From positions 1 through 64,000 of the forward strand of contig NZ_JAJHNP010000014.1 of NCBI RefSeq assembly GCF_020819595.1: a DNA stretch of 64,000 nucleotides. Direction: 5' to 3'. Source of the stretch: Streptomyces barringtoniae (lineage in GTDB: Bacteria; Actinomycetota; Actinomycetes; Streptomycetales; Streptomycetaceae). The notes below the pieces were generated by a model that made no database searches, was not told where the DNA came from, and saw only the letters and a list, made by a program, of their open reading frames with translations. Within the stretch, counting starts at the first letter, position 1, and every line of letters begins with the position of its first letter. The position numbers and the translations under genes are program-made. This document shows, piece after piece, positions 52,635 to 63,985 of this stretch.

Positions 52635-53366
52635 ATGAAGCACAACAAGGTCGGTTCCGTGATGGCCACGGACGTCGTCCGTGCCTCGTACGGCACCCCC
52701 TTCAAGGAAGTGGCACGGCTGCTGGCTCACCACAGGATCAGCGGACTGCCGGTCGTGGACGAGGACGAGAAGGTCATCGGCGTCATCTCCGAGACCGACT
52801 TGATGGCCCGCCAGGCCGAAATGCCCGACCCGTACGCGCCGAAGCGCCGCTTCCGGGCCGTGGCGTTGACACACAGCGGAAGGCGGAGGGCCGCGAAGGC
52901 GGCGGCCCGCACCGCCGGCCAGCTGATGACCGAACCGCCCGTCACCGTGCGCGCCGAGGACACCATCGTCGAGGCCGCGCGGACCATGGCTCAGCGGCGG
53001 GTGGAGCGGCTGCCGGTCGTGGACGAGGAGGACTGGCTCGTCGGCATCGTCACCCGTCGGGACCTGCTCCAGGTCTTCCTGCGGCCGGACACGGAAATCC
53101 GCGACGAGGTGGTCGAGGAAGTCCTCGTCCGCTCGCTGTTGCTGCCGCCGCAGAGCGTCGACGTCTCCGTGGTGGAGGGTGTGGTCTCGCTCGCCGGCCA
53201 CATGGAGCGCAAGAGTGAGACAGAGATCGCCATCTCCATGACCAAGCAGATCGACGGCGTGGTCGCGGTGGTCGACGACCTCACCTACCGCTTGGACGAC
53301 AGCCACGCCCAGCCCGCCGAACAGGCCCTGCACGGCGTGGCCGATGACTGGCTGCGCAAACTGTGA
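52635..53366 (+). CDS. CBS-pair protein with BON domain
   Basis: This 243-aa protein lies 13 bases after the synthetase gene. Two CBS motifs are visible: MATDVVRASYGTPFKEVARL with ISGLPVVDEDEKVIGVISET, and MTEPPVTVRAEDTIVEAART with VERLPVVDEEDWLVGIVTRR. A BON-like C-terminal domain follows (VDVSVVEGVVSLAGHMERKS). CBS pairs bind adenine nucleotides, and HRP1 (Rv2626c) is a DosR-controlled CBS protein. The BON domain suggests membrane or phospholipid association. It likely senses energy charge. Confidence 0.88.
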   Translation: MKHNKVGSVMATDVVRASYGTPFKEVARLLAHHRISGLPVVDEDEKVIGVISETDLMARQAEMPDPYAPKRRFRAVALTHSGRRRAAKAAARTAGQLMTEPPVTVRAEDTIVEAARTMAQRRVERLPVVDEEDWLVGIVTRRDLLQVFLRPDTEIRDEVVEEVLVRSLLLPPQSVDVSVVEGVVSLAGHMERKSETEIAISMTKQIDGVVAVVDDLTYRLDDSHAQPAEQALHGVADDWLRKL

Positions 53367-53382
53367 GGGGAGGCGGACCGCC

Positions 53383-53880
53383 ATGACCGGCAAGGTCCTG
53401 GTCGCGTACGGGACGACGAACGGATCGACCGCGCAGATCGCCGAGGCCGTCGCCCAAGTCCTGTGCAAGGAGGGGCTGACGGCCGAGGCGCGGCCTGCGC
53501 CATCCATGGCAGGCATCGAGATGTACGACGCTGTGGTGGTCGGGGGCGCACTGTACGCCGGCCGCCGGCACAAGGACGCGCGCGGCTTCGTCCGCCGCCA
53601 CCGCCGCGCCCTGGGCGAACGCCCGCTGTGGTTCTTCAGCAGCGGCCCGCTGGACGCTTCAGCCTCGGAGCGGAACATCCCGCCCGTGTCCGGCGTCAGG
53701 CGCGCCATGGAGCGGCTCGGCGTCAGGGAGCACGTCACCTTCGGCGGCTGCCTGGAGGAGGGCGCGCGGGGCAGAGCCGCACGGATGATCCTCCGCAACG
53801 GCAAGGGTGGTGACTTCCGCGACTACCCCGCGATCGAAGCCTGGGCGCAGCGGGTAGCAAAGGAACTGACGGCAGCTTAG
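53383..53880 (+). CDS. Flavodoxin-domain protein, HemG-like
   Basis: This 165-aa protein starts at ATG 53383 after GGGGAGG. It has the flavodoxin FMN loop VLVAYGTTNGSTAQIAEAVA, then AVVVGGALYAGRRHKDARGF and LWFFSSGPLDASASERNIPP. This matches flavodoxin/HemG-type proteins, which transfer electrons or oxidise protoporphyrinogen with quinones. No membrane segment is visible. It is third in an operon with the synthetase and CBS genes, 16 bases after the latter. Confidence 0.82.
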   Translation: MTGKVLVAYGTTNGSTAQIAEAVAQVLCKEGLTAEARPAPSMAGIEMYDAVVVGGALYAGRRHKDARGFVRRHRRALGERPLWFFSSGPLDASASERNIPPVSGVRRAMERLGVREHVTFGGCLEEGARGRAARMILRNGKGGDFRDYPAIEAWAQRVAKELTAA

Positions 53881-53906
53881 GTCATCACTTCCCAGCCTTG
53901 GCCCGC

Positions 53907-54440
53907 CTACGCTTCCGGCACGATGGCCACGGGACACCGGGCTTCGCGCAGCAAGGCTTGCACGAAGCCCGCGTCCCCGCCGGAGCCCCGTCCCACGACC
54001 AGGAGAGCGGCGCCCTCGGCATGGTGGAGCAACGCATGGGCAGGGTCGAGCCGTACGACGTCCTCAAGCACCGGAACCCGCAGGTACTTCACCCGCCAAG
54101 GCCGCAGCGCGTCGGCCAGCAGTTGCACTTCGTGGTCTTCCCAAGTGGCACGGTCCTCCTCGGGAATGCCGAAGGGCAACCCGGCGGCGCAGGAGGGAAG
54201 TTCCCAGGCATGTACGGCGTGCAGCCGTACACCCCGGACCCGGGCGGCGTCGAAGGCGAAGTCGATGGGCCGCTCAGCCGGGTGACAGGCGTCAATCCCG
54301 AGGGTGACCTGTGTGACCCGGCGTGCCGGAGCTGCGACGGGGACGATGGCGTCCGGTAGGAGTACCACGGGGCACGCGGAGGCGGCCGTAAGGGCGAGTA
54401 CGGCCGGGCTCGTTGCCAGGCCGGTGGTGTCGTGACTCGG
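53907..54440 (-). pseudogene. Universal stress protein, 5' truncated
   Basis: The frame contains the end of USP domain 1 (GLATSPAVLALTAASACPVV) and a complete domain 2: RVTQVTLGIDACHPAERPID, with the ATP loop VVGRGSGGDAGFVQALLREA and the ending CPVAIVPEA. The start and first two-thirds of domain 1 are missing. The continuing minus frame to 55469 is antisense to another USP gene and is not coding. It is divergent from the intact USP at 54625. Confidence 0.78.
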
Positions 54441-54521
54441 CTCACGACGATCGCCTCCCTGGGCCACGGGTGACCCACTCGCACGCCTCCTACCGTGCCG
54501 ACCACCCCAGGACCGGCGCAG

Positions 54522-54535
54522 GGGCCGAATGGACC
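54522..54535. promoter_or_regulatory. DevR-box-like repeat before the USP-ppdK operon
   Basis: GGGCCGAATGGACC lies 90 bases before the ATG at 54625. Its reverse strand reads GGTCC-N4-GGCCC, which fits the family. Confidence 0.45.
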
Positions 54536-54624
54536 TGCGAGAGCCCTTGCGGCCCATACCCGACCGGGTCACCTCAGGAAGACGCTGGCAGTACCGAGCA
54601 GAACAAGCGCAGGAGGTGCGCACC

Positions 54625-55524
54625 ATGCTGTCGCCCGTCATCGCCGGAGTAGACGGATCGACCGAGAGCCTCGCCGCCGCCGAGTGGGCCGCCCGCGAGG
54701 CCGTGCGTCGTGACCGACCGCTGCGACTGGTGCACGCCTGGAACTGGCATCCCCGCCAGACGGAAGGGGAGCCGGCGAACGCCGCGCAGCGGCATCTGGC
54801 GCGCCGCGTCCTGCGGCAGGCGGAGGAGCGCATCCGCAGCGCCGTACCCGGCGTACATCTCACCGACGAGAAGGTCGAGGGCCCGGCGACCGCGGCCCTG
54901 CTGAAGGCCGCCGAACAGGCCGAACTGCTGGTCCTGGGCTCGCGCGGCCTGAGCGGCTTCACCGGACTTCTCGTCGGCTCCGTCGCCCAAGGGGTTGTCG
55001 CGAAGGCCACCCGTCCCGTGATCCTCGTACGGACAGGGGAGGAGGCGGAGGACGAGCACTTCCCGGCGGACGACGGTAGCCCGTCCACCCGGACCGGATA
55101 CCGCGATGTAGTGCTCGGCATCGACCTCGCTGATGCCTGCGACGAGGTGATCGAGTTCGCGTTCGAGGAAGCCCAGTTGCGGCAGGCCCGACTGCGTGTC
55201 GTGTACGCCTGGCAGCCGCCTTCCGCGATCAGCCTCGGCCCCGGAGACATCGCTCTGGTCAACGATCCCGAGCGGGCCGAGGAGTGGCAGGGATTCCTGT
55301 CCGCCGTCCTGAAGGTGTGGCGGGACAAGTACCCCGGGACCGAGGTCCTGGAGACCGTTGTGGAGGGCAAGGCCTCCACCGCGCTGGTCCGGGCCGCCTC
55401 CGCAGCGAGCCTCCTCGTCGTCGGCCGCCTGGCCGAGCGGCCGACGGTTCCGCGCACAGGCCCCGTCACCCATGCCGCCGTCCACCACGTCGGCTGCCCG
55501 CTGGCCGTCGTGCCCCACGAGTGA
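54625..55524 (+). CDS. Universal stress protein, two domains
   Basis: This 299-aa protein starts at ATG 54625 after AGGAGG. Domain 1: SPVIAGVDGSTESLAAAEWA with the loop VLGSRGLSGFTGLLVGSVAQ. Domain 2: YRDVVLGIDLADACDEVIEF, ending VTHAAVHHVGCPLAVVPHE. The loop in domain 2 (VVGRLAERPTVPRTG) departs from the GxxGxxxS consensus, so only the first domain may bind ATP. It lies 16 bases before ppdK, forming an operon. Confidence 0.9.
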   Translation: MLSPVIAGVDGSTESLAAAEWAAREAVRRDRPLRLVHAWNWHPRQTEGEPANAAQRHLARRVLRQAEERIRSAVPGVHLTDEKVEGPATAALLKAAEQAELLVLGSRGLSGFTGLLVGSVAQGVVAKATRPVILVRTGEEAEDEHFPADDGSPSTRTGYRDVVLGIDLADACDEVIEFAFEEAQLRQARLRVVYAWQPPSAISLGPGDIALVNDPERAEEWQGFLSAVLKVWRDKYPGTEVLETVVEGKASTALVRAASAASLLVVGRLAERPTVPRTGPVTHAAVHHVGCPLAVVPHE

Positions 55525-55540
55525 GAGACCGGAGAGCGCG

Positions 55541-58225
<2,685 letters not shown>

Positions 58226-58610
58226 CGGTCAGGTCCGGCTTGGCGATCGGGTCCCCAGTACCCCAGCGCCGCCCGGGTGTTGCGCGTTCTGGACTTGCCC
58301 TGGCCTCCCCTCCGGTGGGAGGGAAGGCCACAGCGTGTGACCGGAACCGCATCCACCGGGGGCGTGGATCTGCAGCTCGCCCCTTCGTTCCAGCCGCCCA
58401 AACGGGGGCACGCTCACGCCGCCGGTGAGGACGGGCGTGGGGACTTTCGCGGAGGGAAGCGCGTCGTCCTCTCCCCACGACCTCCGCAGTCAGCGCGGCG
58501 GCCCGGTGCCCTGGGACGACGGAGCCCACCCCGGAGCCAATCGGCTCCCGTTCCTTCTGCGATCCCGGCCTACGGCGGAGGTGATCACCCGAGCGACGGG
58601 AGGAGAGCAG
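58226..58610. other. Intergenic region before D-LDH fragment
   Basis: This 385-base stretch has no convincing gene. It contains GGGACGACGGAGCCC at 58523-58537, similar to the box family but with a 5-base centre, and a terminator-like GC-rich inverted region near 58260-58320 that I cannot delimit. Confidence 0.35.
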
Positions 58611-58822
58611 GTGGAGATCGTCGCGTACGGCGTTCTCGCGGACGAGGAGCCGCTGCTGAGGGACGCGTTCGCCAAGGCGTTCACGGGCCGGCATGAGCTG
58701 AGGTGTCTGGGGCTGCTCCTGCACGGGGACACCGTCCCGACGGCCGCGGGCAGCGAGGTGGTCCTCAGCAGCGTCAACGACACCCTGGACGCCGGCGTTC
58801 TGCGCTCGCTGGCCAGCCGGCG
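58611..58822 (+). pseudogene. D-lactate dehydrogenase (2-hydroxyacid dehydrogenase) N-terminal fragment
   Basis: From GTG 58611 the frame reads VEIVAYGVLADEEPLLRDAF, then AKAFTGRHELRCLGLLLHGD and VVLSSVNDTLDAGVLRSLA, the start of fermentative D-lactate dehydrogenases. After about 70 residues it meets sequence from another gene, an antisense condensation domain. The NAD-binding and catalytic parts are absent. In S. coelicolor-like islands a D-LDH would complete lactate fermentation; here it is lost. Confidence 0.72.
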
Positions 58823-58826
58823 CCTT

Positions 58827-59965
58827 TCATCGAACCGTCCCGGTCTCAGCGTCAGCACATACGAGCAATCGGTTCACCAGGCCGTCGGCGAGGGCGCACG
58901 CTTCCTCGGCGTGGAGGTGCTGCCCCTGGTAGTAGATGGCAATGGTGATCGTCCCGTCGGGCTCCTGCGTCACGTCCACGGTGCAGGGGTAGGGGGACTC
59001 GGGCAGTCTGAGCTCTTCGACGCTCCACGTGCTGTTTCCCACCGCACGTGATGTGTTCCAGGACGAACGCACCGACAACGAGACCTCGATCGGCTTGCGC
59101 AGTCGCAGCATGCGGAAGATGCGTGCGGAAGGCGTGCTCGCGTGGTCCAGCAGGTCGAGAAGGCCCTCGCGCACCTGGCTGAGCAGGTTGTCAGCGGTGG
59201 AGGGCGAGGGGTCGGGCACCTGGACCCTGAGGGGGAGAACGTCGACGAACATGCCGACCGTGTGCGCATACTCCGGCGGCCGGTGGTCAACGGCGATCCC
59301 GATTGTCACCTCGGTGCGTCCCCGGTCCTCAGCGAGCTGGCCGGCCAGCGCCGCGCCGAAGAGTGTCGGGAGCCCGGCTCGGCGAGTGCGAGCAACGCGT
59401 CGCAGCGAGGACGCTGTGGTCACGTCGATCGACCGGATGACCAAGCCGTCGCCACTGGCGGGCACTGCTGTCGACCGGGCGAGCAGTGGCTCGTACGGCA
59501 GGTCTTCGAGTGCCTTGACCCAGAAGTCGTCCGCCAGGTCGCGCTCGCTTCGCCGGGCGTCCTGGTTGCTTCGCGCAGCGTACGCGTACAGGTCGCCCTC
59601 AGAAGCCGCATCGGGAACCGCCGTATCGCCGACCGCGGCGAAGTGGGCGGCCGCCAGCTCGTCGATCAACTCAGGGCCGCTGTAACCGTCCATCACCAAG
59701 TGATGTGCGATGACCAGGAGCTCGGAGTGCCACTCGTCGACTGGCCACCACCACACGCGCACGAGAGGATCCTCGAGGCTTTCGAAGGGCTGTCGGCAGA
59801 AATCGACGATGCCTTCGCTCGGGCGCGAAGGCCGCTTTCCCTGCTTCGTCGGAACCCACGTGAGCACGCAGCATGGATTGGCGACCGGCGACCCGACGCA
59901 GCGCGTGTACCTGGACTCACCAACTCCCCAACGTAAAGCTGTTCCTGCTGGGGGATAAAAGGCAT
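58827..59965 (-). pseudogene. Nonribosomal-peptide condensation domain, incomplete
   Basis: From 59867 the minus strand reads GKRPSRPSEGIVDFCRQPFE, then LLVIAHHLVMDGYSGPELID with the HHxxxDG motif of condensation domains. SVRSSWNTSRAVGNSTWSVE follows, and the stop is at 58827. The C-domain start MPFIPQQEQLYVGELVSP lies upstream (59912-59965) in another frame, so an internal deletion and frameshift removed about 100 residues. No adenylation or carrier domain is near. It is probably a fragment of an NRPS or a standalone condensation enzyme. Confidence 0.72.
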
Positions 59966-60180
59966 GATTCGGGCAAATCCAGGAGGGCGTCCTCCGCCTT
60001 CTGTCGGATTTCCCTTCGATTCAATCGACGTTTCGGGATTACCAGAGAATCCGTTCACGAAAAACCCCCTTGCCTCATAGAACTTCTTCAATAATGGATG
60101 ACGCATCGCTACATGATGCGATATAACGGCCAACGTGACCTTTGAATTCTTCGAACACTCCGAGCCCATTCCGGGCAGCC
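59945..60180. other. Lower-GC patch before a GNAT gene
   Basis: Compared with the surroundings this stretch has many A/T runs (GATTCAATCGACG, CTTCTTCAATAATGG, TGATGCGATATAACG). It encodes nothing convincing apart from the first codons of the condensation fragment. It may hold a promoter or be DNA from a different source. Confidence 0.4.
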
Positions 60181-60181
60181 G

Positions 60182-60991
60182 ATGAACGGCCTGGTCGCCA
60201 CGGCCGACCGATACTTCGACGCCGCACCGCGCCCGGACGCCGACGCAGTGGAGGTGGGAGCTTTCACGCTCTTCGTCAGCCGCACGCCGTGGAGCTATTA
60301 CGCGCGCCCCTCGCTCCACAGCGGACGCCCCATCGAGAGCACAGACCTGGACCTCCTGGCCGAGGCCTGCCGGAAGCATGACGTGGACCTTGCCATCGAG
60401 TGGGTCCACGAGACCCGTCCGGAGCTGCGAGAGCTGACGCAGTCGTACGGACTGTCCCGCGACGACCACTCGCTCATGGTCGCCACAGTCGACCAGGTCC
60501 GCGCCCAGGCAGTACCGGGCGTCACCTTTCGGGTGGCGCAGCCCGGCGGCGACAGTCTGCTGGCCGGTCGTGCCGTCGCCGAGGTGGCTTTCGGCTACGG
60601 CGGAACCGCCGTCGGCGTGCCCGGCGCGAGCGAGCGGGACGCCGCGCTGGCCCGGATCTCCCCCGAAATGGCCGAGCACCTGCGGTATCGGGCTCAAAGC
60701 GGACTGACAGTCACCGTGGTGGCCGAGACGGCTGATGAGGGCGTAGTGGCCGCCGGCTCGTACCAGCCGATGAGGTCGACCGCCGAAGTGCTCGCGGTAG
60801 CCACCCTTCCGAGCGCCCGGCGGCGGGGCATCGCTGCGGCGTTGAGCGCCCAGCTCGCACAGCATGCCCACGGCGCGGGCGTCGAGACGGTCGTCCTCTC
60901 CGCACAGGATGCCGACGTCGTCCGGGTCTACGAGCGGGCCGGCTTCACCACGGTGGGGACCGTCCACGCTGCCGAGCTCCCGCAGGACTGA
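60182..60991 (+). CDS. GNAT-family N-acetyltransferase
   Basis: This 269-aa protein starts at MNGLVATADRYFDAAPRPDA. The C-terminal GNAT fold includes VLAVATLPSARRRGIAAALS, the acetyl-CoA loop R-R-x-G-I-A, then AQLAQHAHGAGVETVVLSAQ and VRVYERAGFTTVGTVHAAEL. The N-terminal 120 residues are divergent but resemble the first half of two-domain GNATs. Substrate unknown. It is intact and lies alone among fragments. Confidence 0.82.
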   Translation: MNGLVATADRYFDAAPRPDADAVEVGAFTLFVSRTPWSYYARPSLHSGRPIESTDLDLLAEACRKHDVDLAIEWVHETRPELRELTQSYGLSRDDHSLMVATVDQVRAQAVPGVTFRVAQPGGDSLLAGRAVAEVAFGYGGTAVGVPGASERDAALARISPEMAEHLRYRAQSGLTVTVVAETADEGVVAAGSYQPMRSTAEVLAVATLPSARRRGIAAALSAQLAQHAHGAGVETVVLSAQDADVVRVYERAGFTTVGTVHAAELPQD

Positions 60992-60999
60992 CGGCACGA

Positions 61000-61345
61000 C
61001 GGGCTCAGTCGGGAAGGCCGGCCGCACCGACTCCAGGCAGGCATCCGAGTAGTAGTTCATCGTCACCACAGCCCGGACCACGTTCGGATCGCGCAGCGGG
61101 CGCACGTAGTGCGGGTTGCGCCGGGCGTCGAAGAACAGCAACTGGCCGGCCTTCGGGTAGATGAGCATGCAGTCCGCGTCGACTTCCTCTGTGGTGCGTG
61201 CCCCCGCGTCACGCGCCACCGCCAGCTCGCCGCCGGTGTGTTCGTCGCAGTCGGTGAGGTAGAGCAGGCCCTCGACGGGGTTGCTGTCCACGTGGCAGGG
61301 GTAGCGGACACCCTTACGTCGGTTCCAGCCTGCCCACCGGTTGGA
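61000..61345 (-). pseudogene. 2OG-Fe(II) oxygenase fragment
   Basis: The minus frame reads KGVRYPCHVDSNPVEGLLYL (HxD motif), CDEHTGGELAVARDAGARTT, LIYPKAGQLLFFDARRNPHY (distal His) and VVRAVVTMNYYSDACLE. This is the double-stranded beta-helix core of a prolyl-hydroxylase-like 2OG oxygenase. The beginning is missing and the C-terminal end runs into the opposite GNAT gene, so it is a fragment. Confidence 0.68.
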
Positions 61346-61705
61346 TCCAACACTTGCTGGTTCCGCGCCACCGGCATCGGCACCGAGCGCGGCGAGGAAA
61401 GCGTGGCCCGGATCAAGGAGCTGACCGGCGGCATCGGCGCGGACAGTGTCGTGGAGTGCGTGGGCACCACGCAGGCCATGCAACAGGCCCTGCACGCGGC
61501 GACTGCTTGGCGCGGACGTCGCGCAGCATGGCCGCGTACGCGCTCTCGGCGGCGAACGCCCTTTCGGAGGGCACAGCGTCACGCTCATAGCGCGCGATGC
61601 CAACCGTCGTACTGGAGCGGACCGTCTGACGAAGAGTCCGGCCCCCCGATGTACGGTGCCCCGCATCCGGTAACGAGACGATCAAGGCTGCCTCCATGCC
61701 GTCGC
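61346..61705. other. Mosaic of short gene fragments
   Basis: On the plus strand at about 61360-61497, GIGTERGEESVARIKELTGG, IGADSVVECVGTTQAMQQ is the NAD-binding half of a zinc alcohol dehydrogenase. On the minus strand at about 61505-61600, ARYERDAVPSERAFAAESAY, AAMLRDVRAKQ is a short coding-like piece of unknown family. Neither has ends. The area is a junction of several deletions. Confidence 0.55.
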
Positions 61706-63985
61706 TCACGGAGCGAGGGAGAAGTAGTTCTCCTCCTCCTGGGTGAAGTGCAGGCGCAGGACGGTGTTGAGGCCGTAGAGGCAGGAGCGCAGGTCGTCGA
61801 GTTGTTCGGAGGCCAAGCCGCCGCCTGCGTGGGCCAGTTGCAGGTGAGTGGCGATGCGGCGGGAGAGACGTTCGATCTCGGTGTGGGCGCGGCTCATGGT
61901 GGCGGTGGCCTCCGGGCCGCCGAGCGTCGGCGCGAGGGCGGGGTAGAGCTCGTGTTCCTCGGCGTACTCGTGCGGCAGCAGCCGCTCGGTCAGCAGCCGG
62001 TGTGTCTCCTCCACGGCCGCGAGGGCGGTCGGGCCCGAGCTGTCGGACAGGCGGTCGGCCGCGTCGCGCACGGCTTCCAAAACGTCCTGGAGGTCGTCGT
62101 GTTCGGCGGCGAAGCGGTGGACGAGGGCTTCGGCGGCGGGGGTGAGGGCCGGTCGTGCAGCCTGGTCGACACGCAGGGCGCGCAGAGCATTGAGGATGAC
62201 GGCGACGTCGATGCCCTCCTGGAGCAGGGCGCCGGCGGCGGGCGGGAGCATGCCGTAGGCGGCTGCCATCATGGCGGCCAGGGACATCAGCATGCCACCG
62301 AGCGCGCTTTGTACGGCGATACGTCGGGAGCGTTGGGCAATGGTGACGGCGTCGGCGAGGCGGTCCACGCGGTCGGTGGTCAGGACGATGTCGGCGGCTT
62401 CGGAGGAAGCGGTCGAGCCGCGGGCGCCCATGGCGACGCCGATGTCGGCGGCGGCGAGGGCGGGTGCGTCGTTGACGCCGTCGCCGACCATCACGGTGAC
62501 TGCTCGCTCACGTTCGGCGCCTACGGCGGCGACCTTATCGGCCGGTGTGAGTTCGGCGCGCACGTCGTCCAGGCCGAGGACGGCGGCGACCTCGTGGGCG
62601 GGTGCGGCGCGGTCGCCGGTGAGCATCAGCAGCCGGTCGATGCCCGCCGTACGCAGGTGGCGCAGGGTGCGGGGGGCGTCGTGGCGCAAAGGGTCGCGCA
62701 GCAGGACGGCGCCGGTCAGGTGTCCGTCGACGGTGAGCCATGCGATGGCCGCGCCGTCGAGAAGTGCGCGGGTGTCGACCGCCTTCGCCCAGTCCGGCCG
62801 GGCGGTCGAGACGCCCATACGACCGACGGACATCCTGTGGCCATCCACGTTTCCGATGGCGCCGCGGCCGGGCTCCTCGGTGACATCCGTCGGCACTGAG
62901 AGATCCAGTCCGCGTTCGCGGGCGGTGTCGACCATGGCCTGGGCGAGGACATGCGGCGAGAACTGGTCCAGAGAGGCGGCCAGGCGCAGCACCTCTGCGG
63001 GTTTGACCTCTGGAGCGGCGATGACGTCGAGCACGCGGGGGCGGCCGCGGGTGAGGGTGCCGGTCTTGTCCAGCAGGAGGGTGCGGGCTCGGCCGAGGTT
63101 CTCCAGCGCTCCGCCGTCACGGATGACGACACCGAGGCGGGAGGCACGGGACAGGCCGGAAACGATCGCGACCGGCGCGGCCAGCAGCAGCGGACAGGGG
63201 GTGGCGACCACCAGCACGGCGACCGCGCGCACGGCGGAACCGCTGATCAGCCAGGCCAGTCCCGCCACCGCGAGCGACAGGGGCAAGAACCATGCCGCAT
63301 ACCGGTCGGCCAGCCGTACAACGGGCGCTGACTCGGCGCCGGCCTGCTGGGCCAGCCGTACGATCCCGGCGTAGGTGCTGTCCTGCTCGGTCGAGGTGGC
63401 GCGCAGTTCGAAGGCGCCGCCGGCGTTCACCACCCCGCTGCGCACCAGCTCGTCCCGTGCCCGCTCGACCTGGAGGGACTCCCCGGTGAGCACCGACTCG
63501 TCGAGAACAGCGGCGGTGCTTTCCACTCGGCCGTCGACGGGGACGACCTCGCCGGGGCCGACGACAAGAAGATCGCCGACGGTGACCTCTGACAGCGGCA
63601 CCGTGGCCACGCCGGTCTCGGTGCGGCGGCGGGCGGAGCGGGGGGCGTGTTCCAGCAGGGCCCGCAGGTCGTGGGAGGCGCGGCGCCGGGCTGCCGCTTC
63701 CAGGGTCCGGCCGGTGGCGAGCATCAGGGCGATCAGTGCGCCGGCCAGGTATTCGTGGACGGCCAGGGTGCCGCCGAGCGCGAGGACGGCGATGAGGTCC
63801 ACGCCCACGTGCCCGTGCCGCAGCGCGGCGAGCACCCATCCCACGGCGGGGACGACCGCGGAGAGGGTGCCCAGCCCCCAGAAGAGGTCGGCGAGGCTGC
63901 CCACTCCCGTGAGCCAGGCGATGCCGCCGGCGACCAGAGCCGTCGCCGTGACTGCCAGAAGGACAGGTTCGAGGCGTGGCGACAC
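61706..63985 (-). CDS. P1B-type metal ATPase with C-terminal hemerythrin domain
   Basis: The 759 aa seen here may be only part: the frame is open to the window edge, so the start at 63985 is provisional. Metal-ATPase features are LDESVLTGESLQVERARDE (TGES), VVATPCPLLLAAPVAIVSGL (transmembrane metal site, TPCP), LLLDKTGTLTRGRPRVLDVI (phosphorylated Asp) and VGDGVNDAPALAAADIGVAM. No N-terminal CxxC metal-binding domain is seen. From about residue 600 a hemerythrin-like four-helix bundle follows: HRFAAEHDDLQDVLEAV, LLPHEYAEEHELYPAL, MSRAHTEIERL, LRLHFTQEEENYF. The fusion suggests transport governed by oxygen or iron. The metal is unknown. Confidence 0.88.
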   Translation of the reverse strand: MSPRLEPVLLAVTATALVAGGIAWLTGVGSLADLFWGLGTLSAVVPAVGWVLAALRHGHVGVDLIAVLALGGTLAVHEYLAGALIALMLATGRTLEAAARRRASHDLRALLEHAPRSARRRTETGVATVPLSEVTVGDLLVVGPGEVVPVDGRVESTAAVLDESVLTGESLQVERARDELVRSGVVNAGGAFELRATSTEQDSTYAGIVRLAQQAGAESAPVVRLADRYAAWFLPLSLAVAGLAWLISGSAVRAVAVLVVATPCPLLLAAPVAIVSGLSRASRLGVVIRDGGALENLGRARTLLLDKTGTLTRGRPRVLDVIAAPEVKPAEVLRLAASLDQFSPHVLAQAMVDTARERGLDLSVPTDVTEEPGRGAIGNVDGHRMSVGRMGVSTARPDWAKAVDTRALLDGAAIAWLTVDGHLTGAVLLRDPLRHDAPRTLRHLRTAGIDRLLMLTGDRAAPAHEVAAVLGLDDVRAELTPADKVAAVGAERERAVTVMVGDGVNDAPALAAADIGVAMGARGSTASSEAADIVLTTDRVDRLADAVTIAQRSRRIAVQSALGGMLMSLAAMMAAAYGMLPPAAGALLQEGIDVAVILNALRALRVDQAARPALTPAAEALVHRFAAEHDDLQDVLEAVRDAADRLSDSSGPTALAAVEETHRLLTERLLPHEYAEEHELYPALAPTLGGPEATATMSRAHTEIERLSRRIATHLQLAHAGGGLASEQLDDLRSCLYGLNTVLRLHFTQEEENYFSLAP

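Noticed and set aside
53907..55469. A 520-codon minus frame as one long USP
   Set aside because: Only the first part in genomic order (53907 to about 54440) is USP-like. The rest is antisense to the intact USP at 54625.
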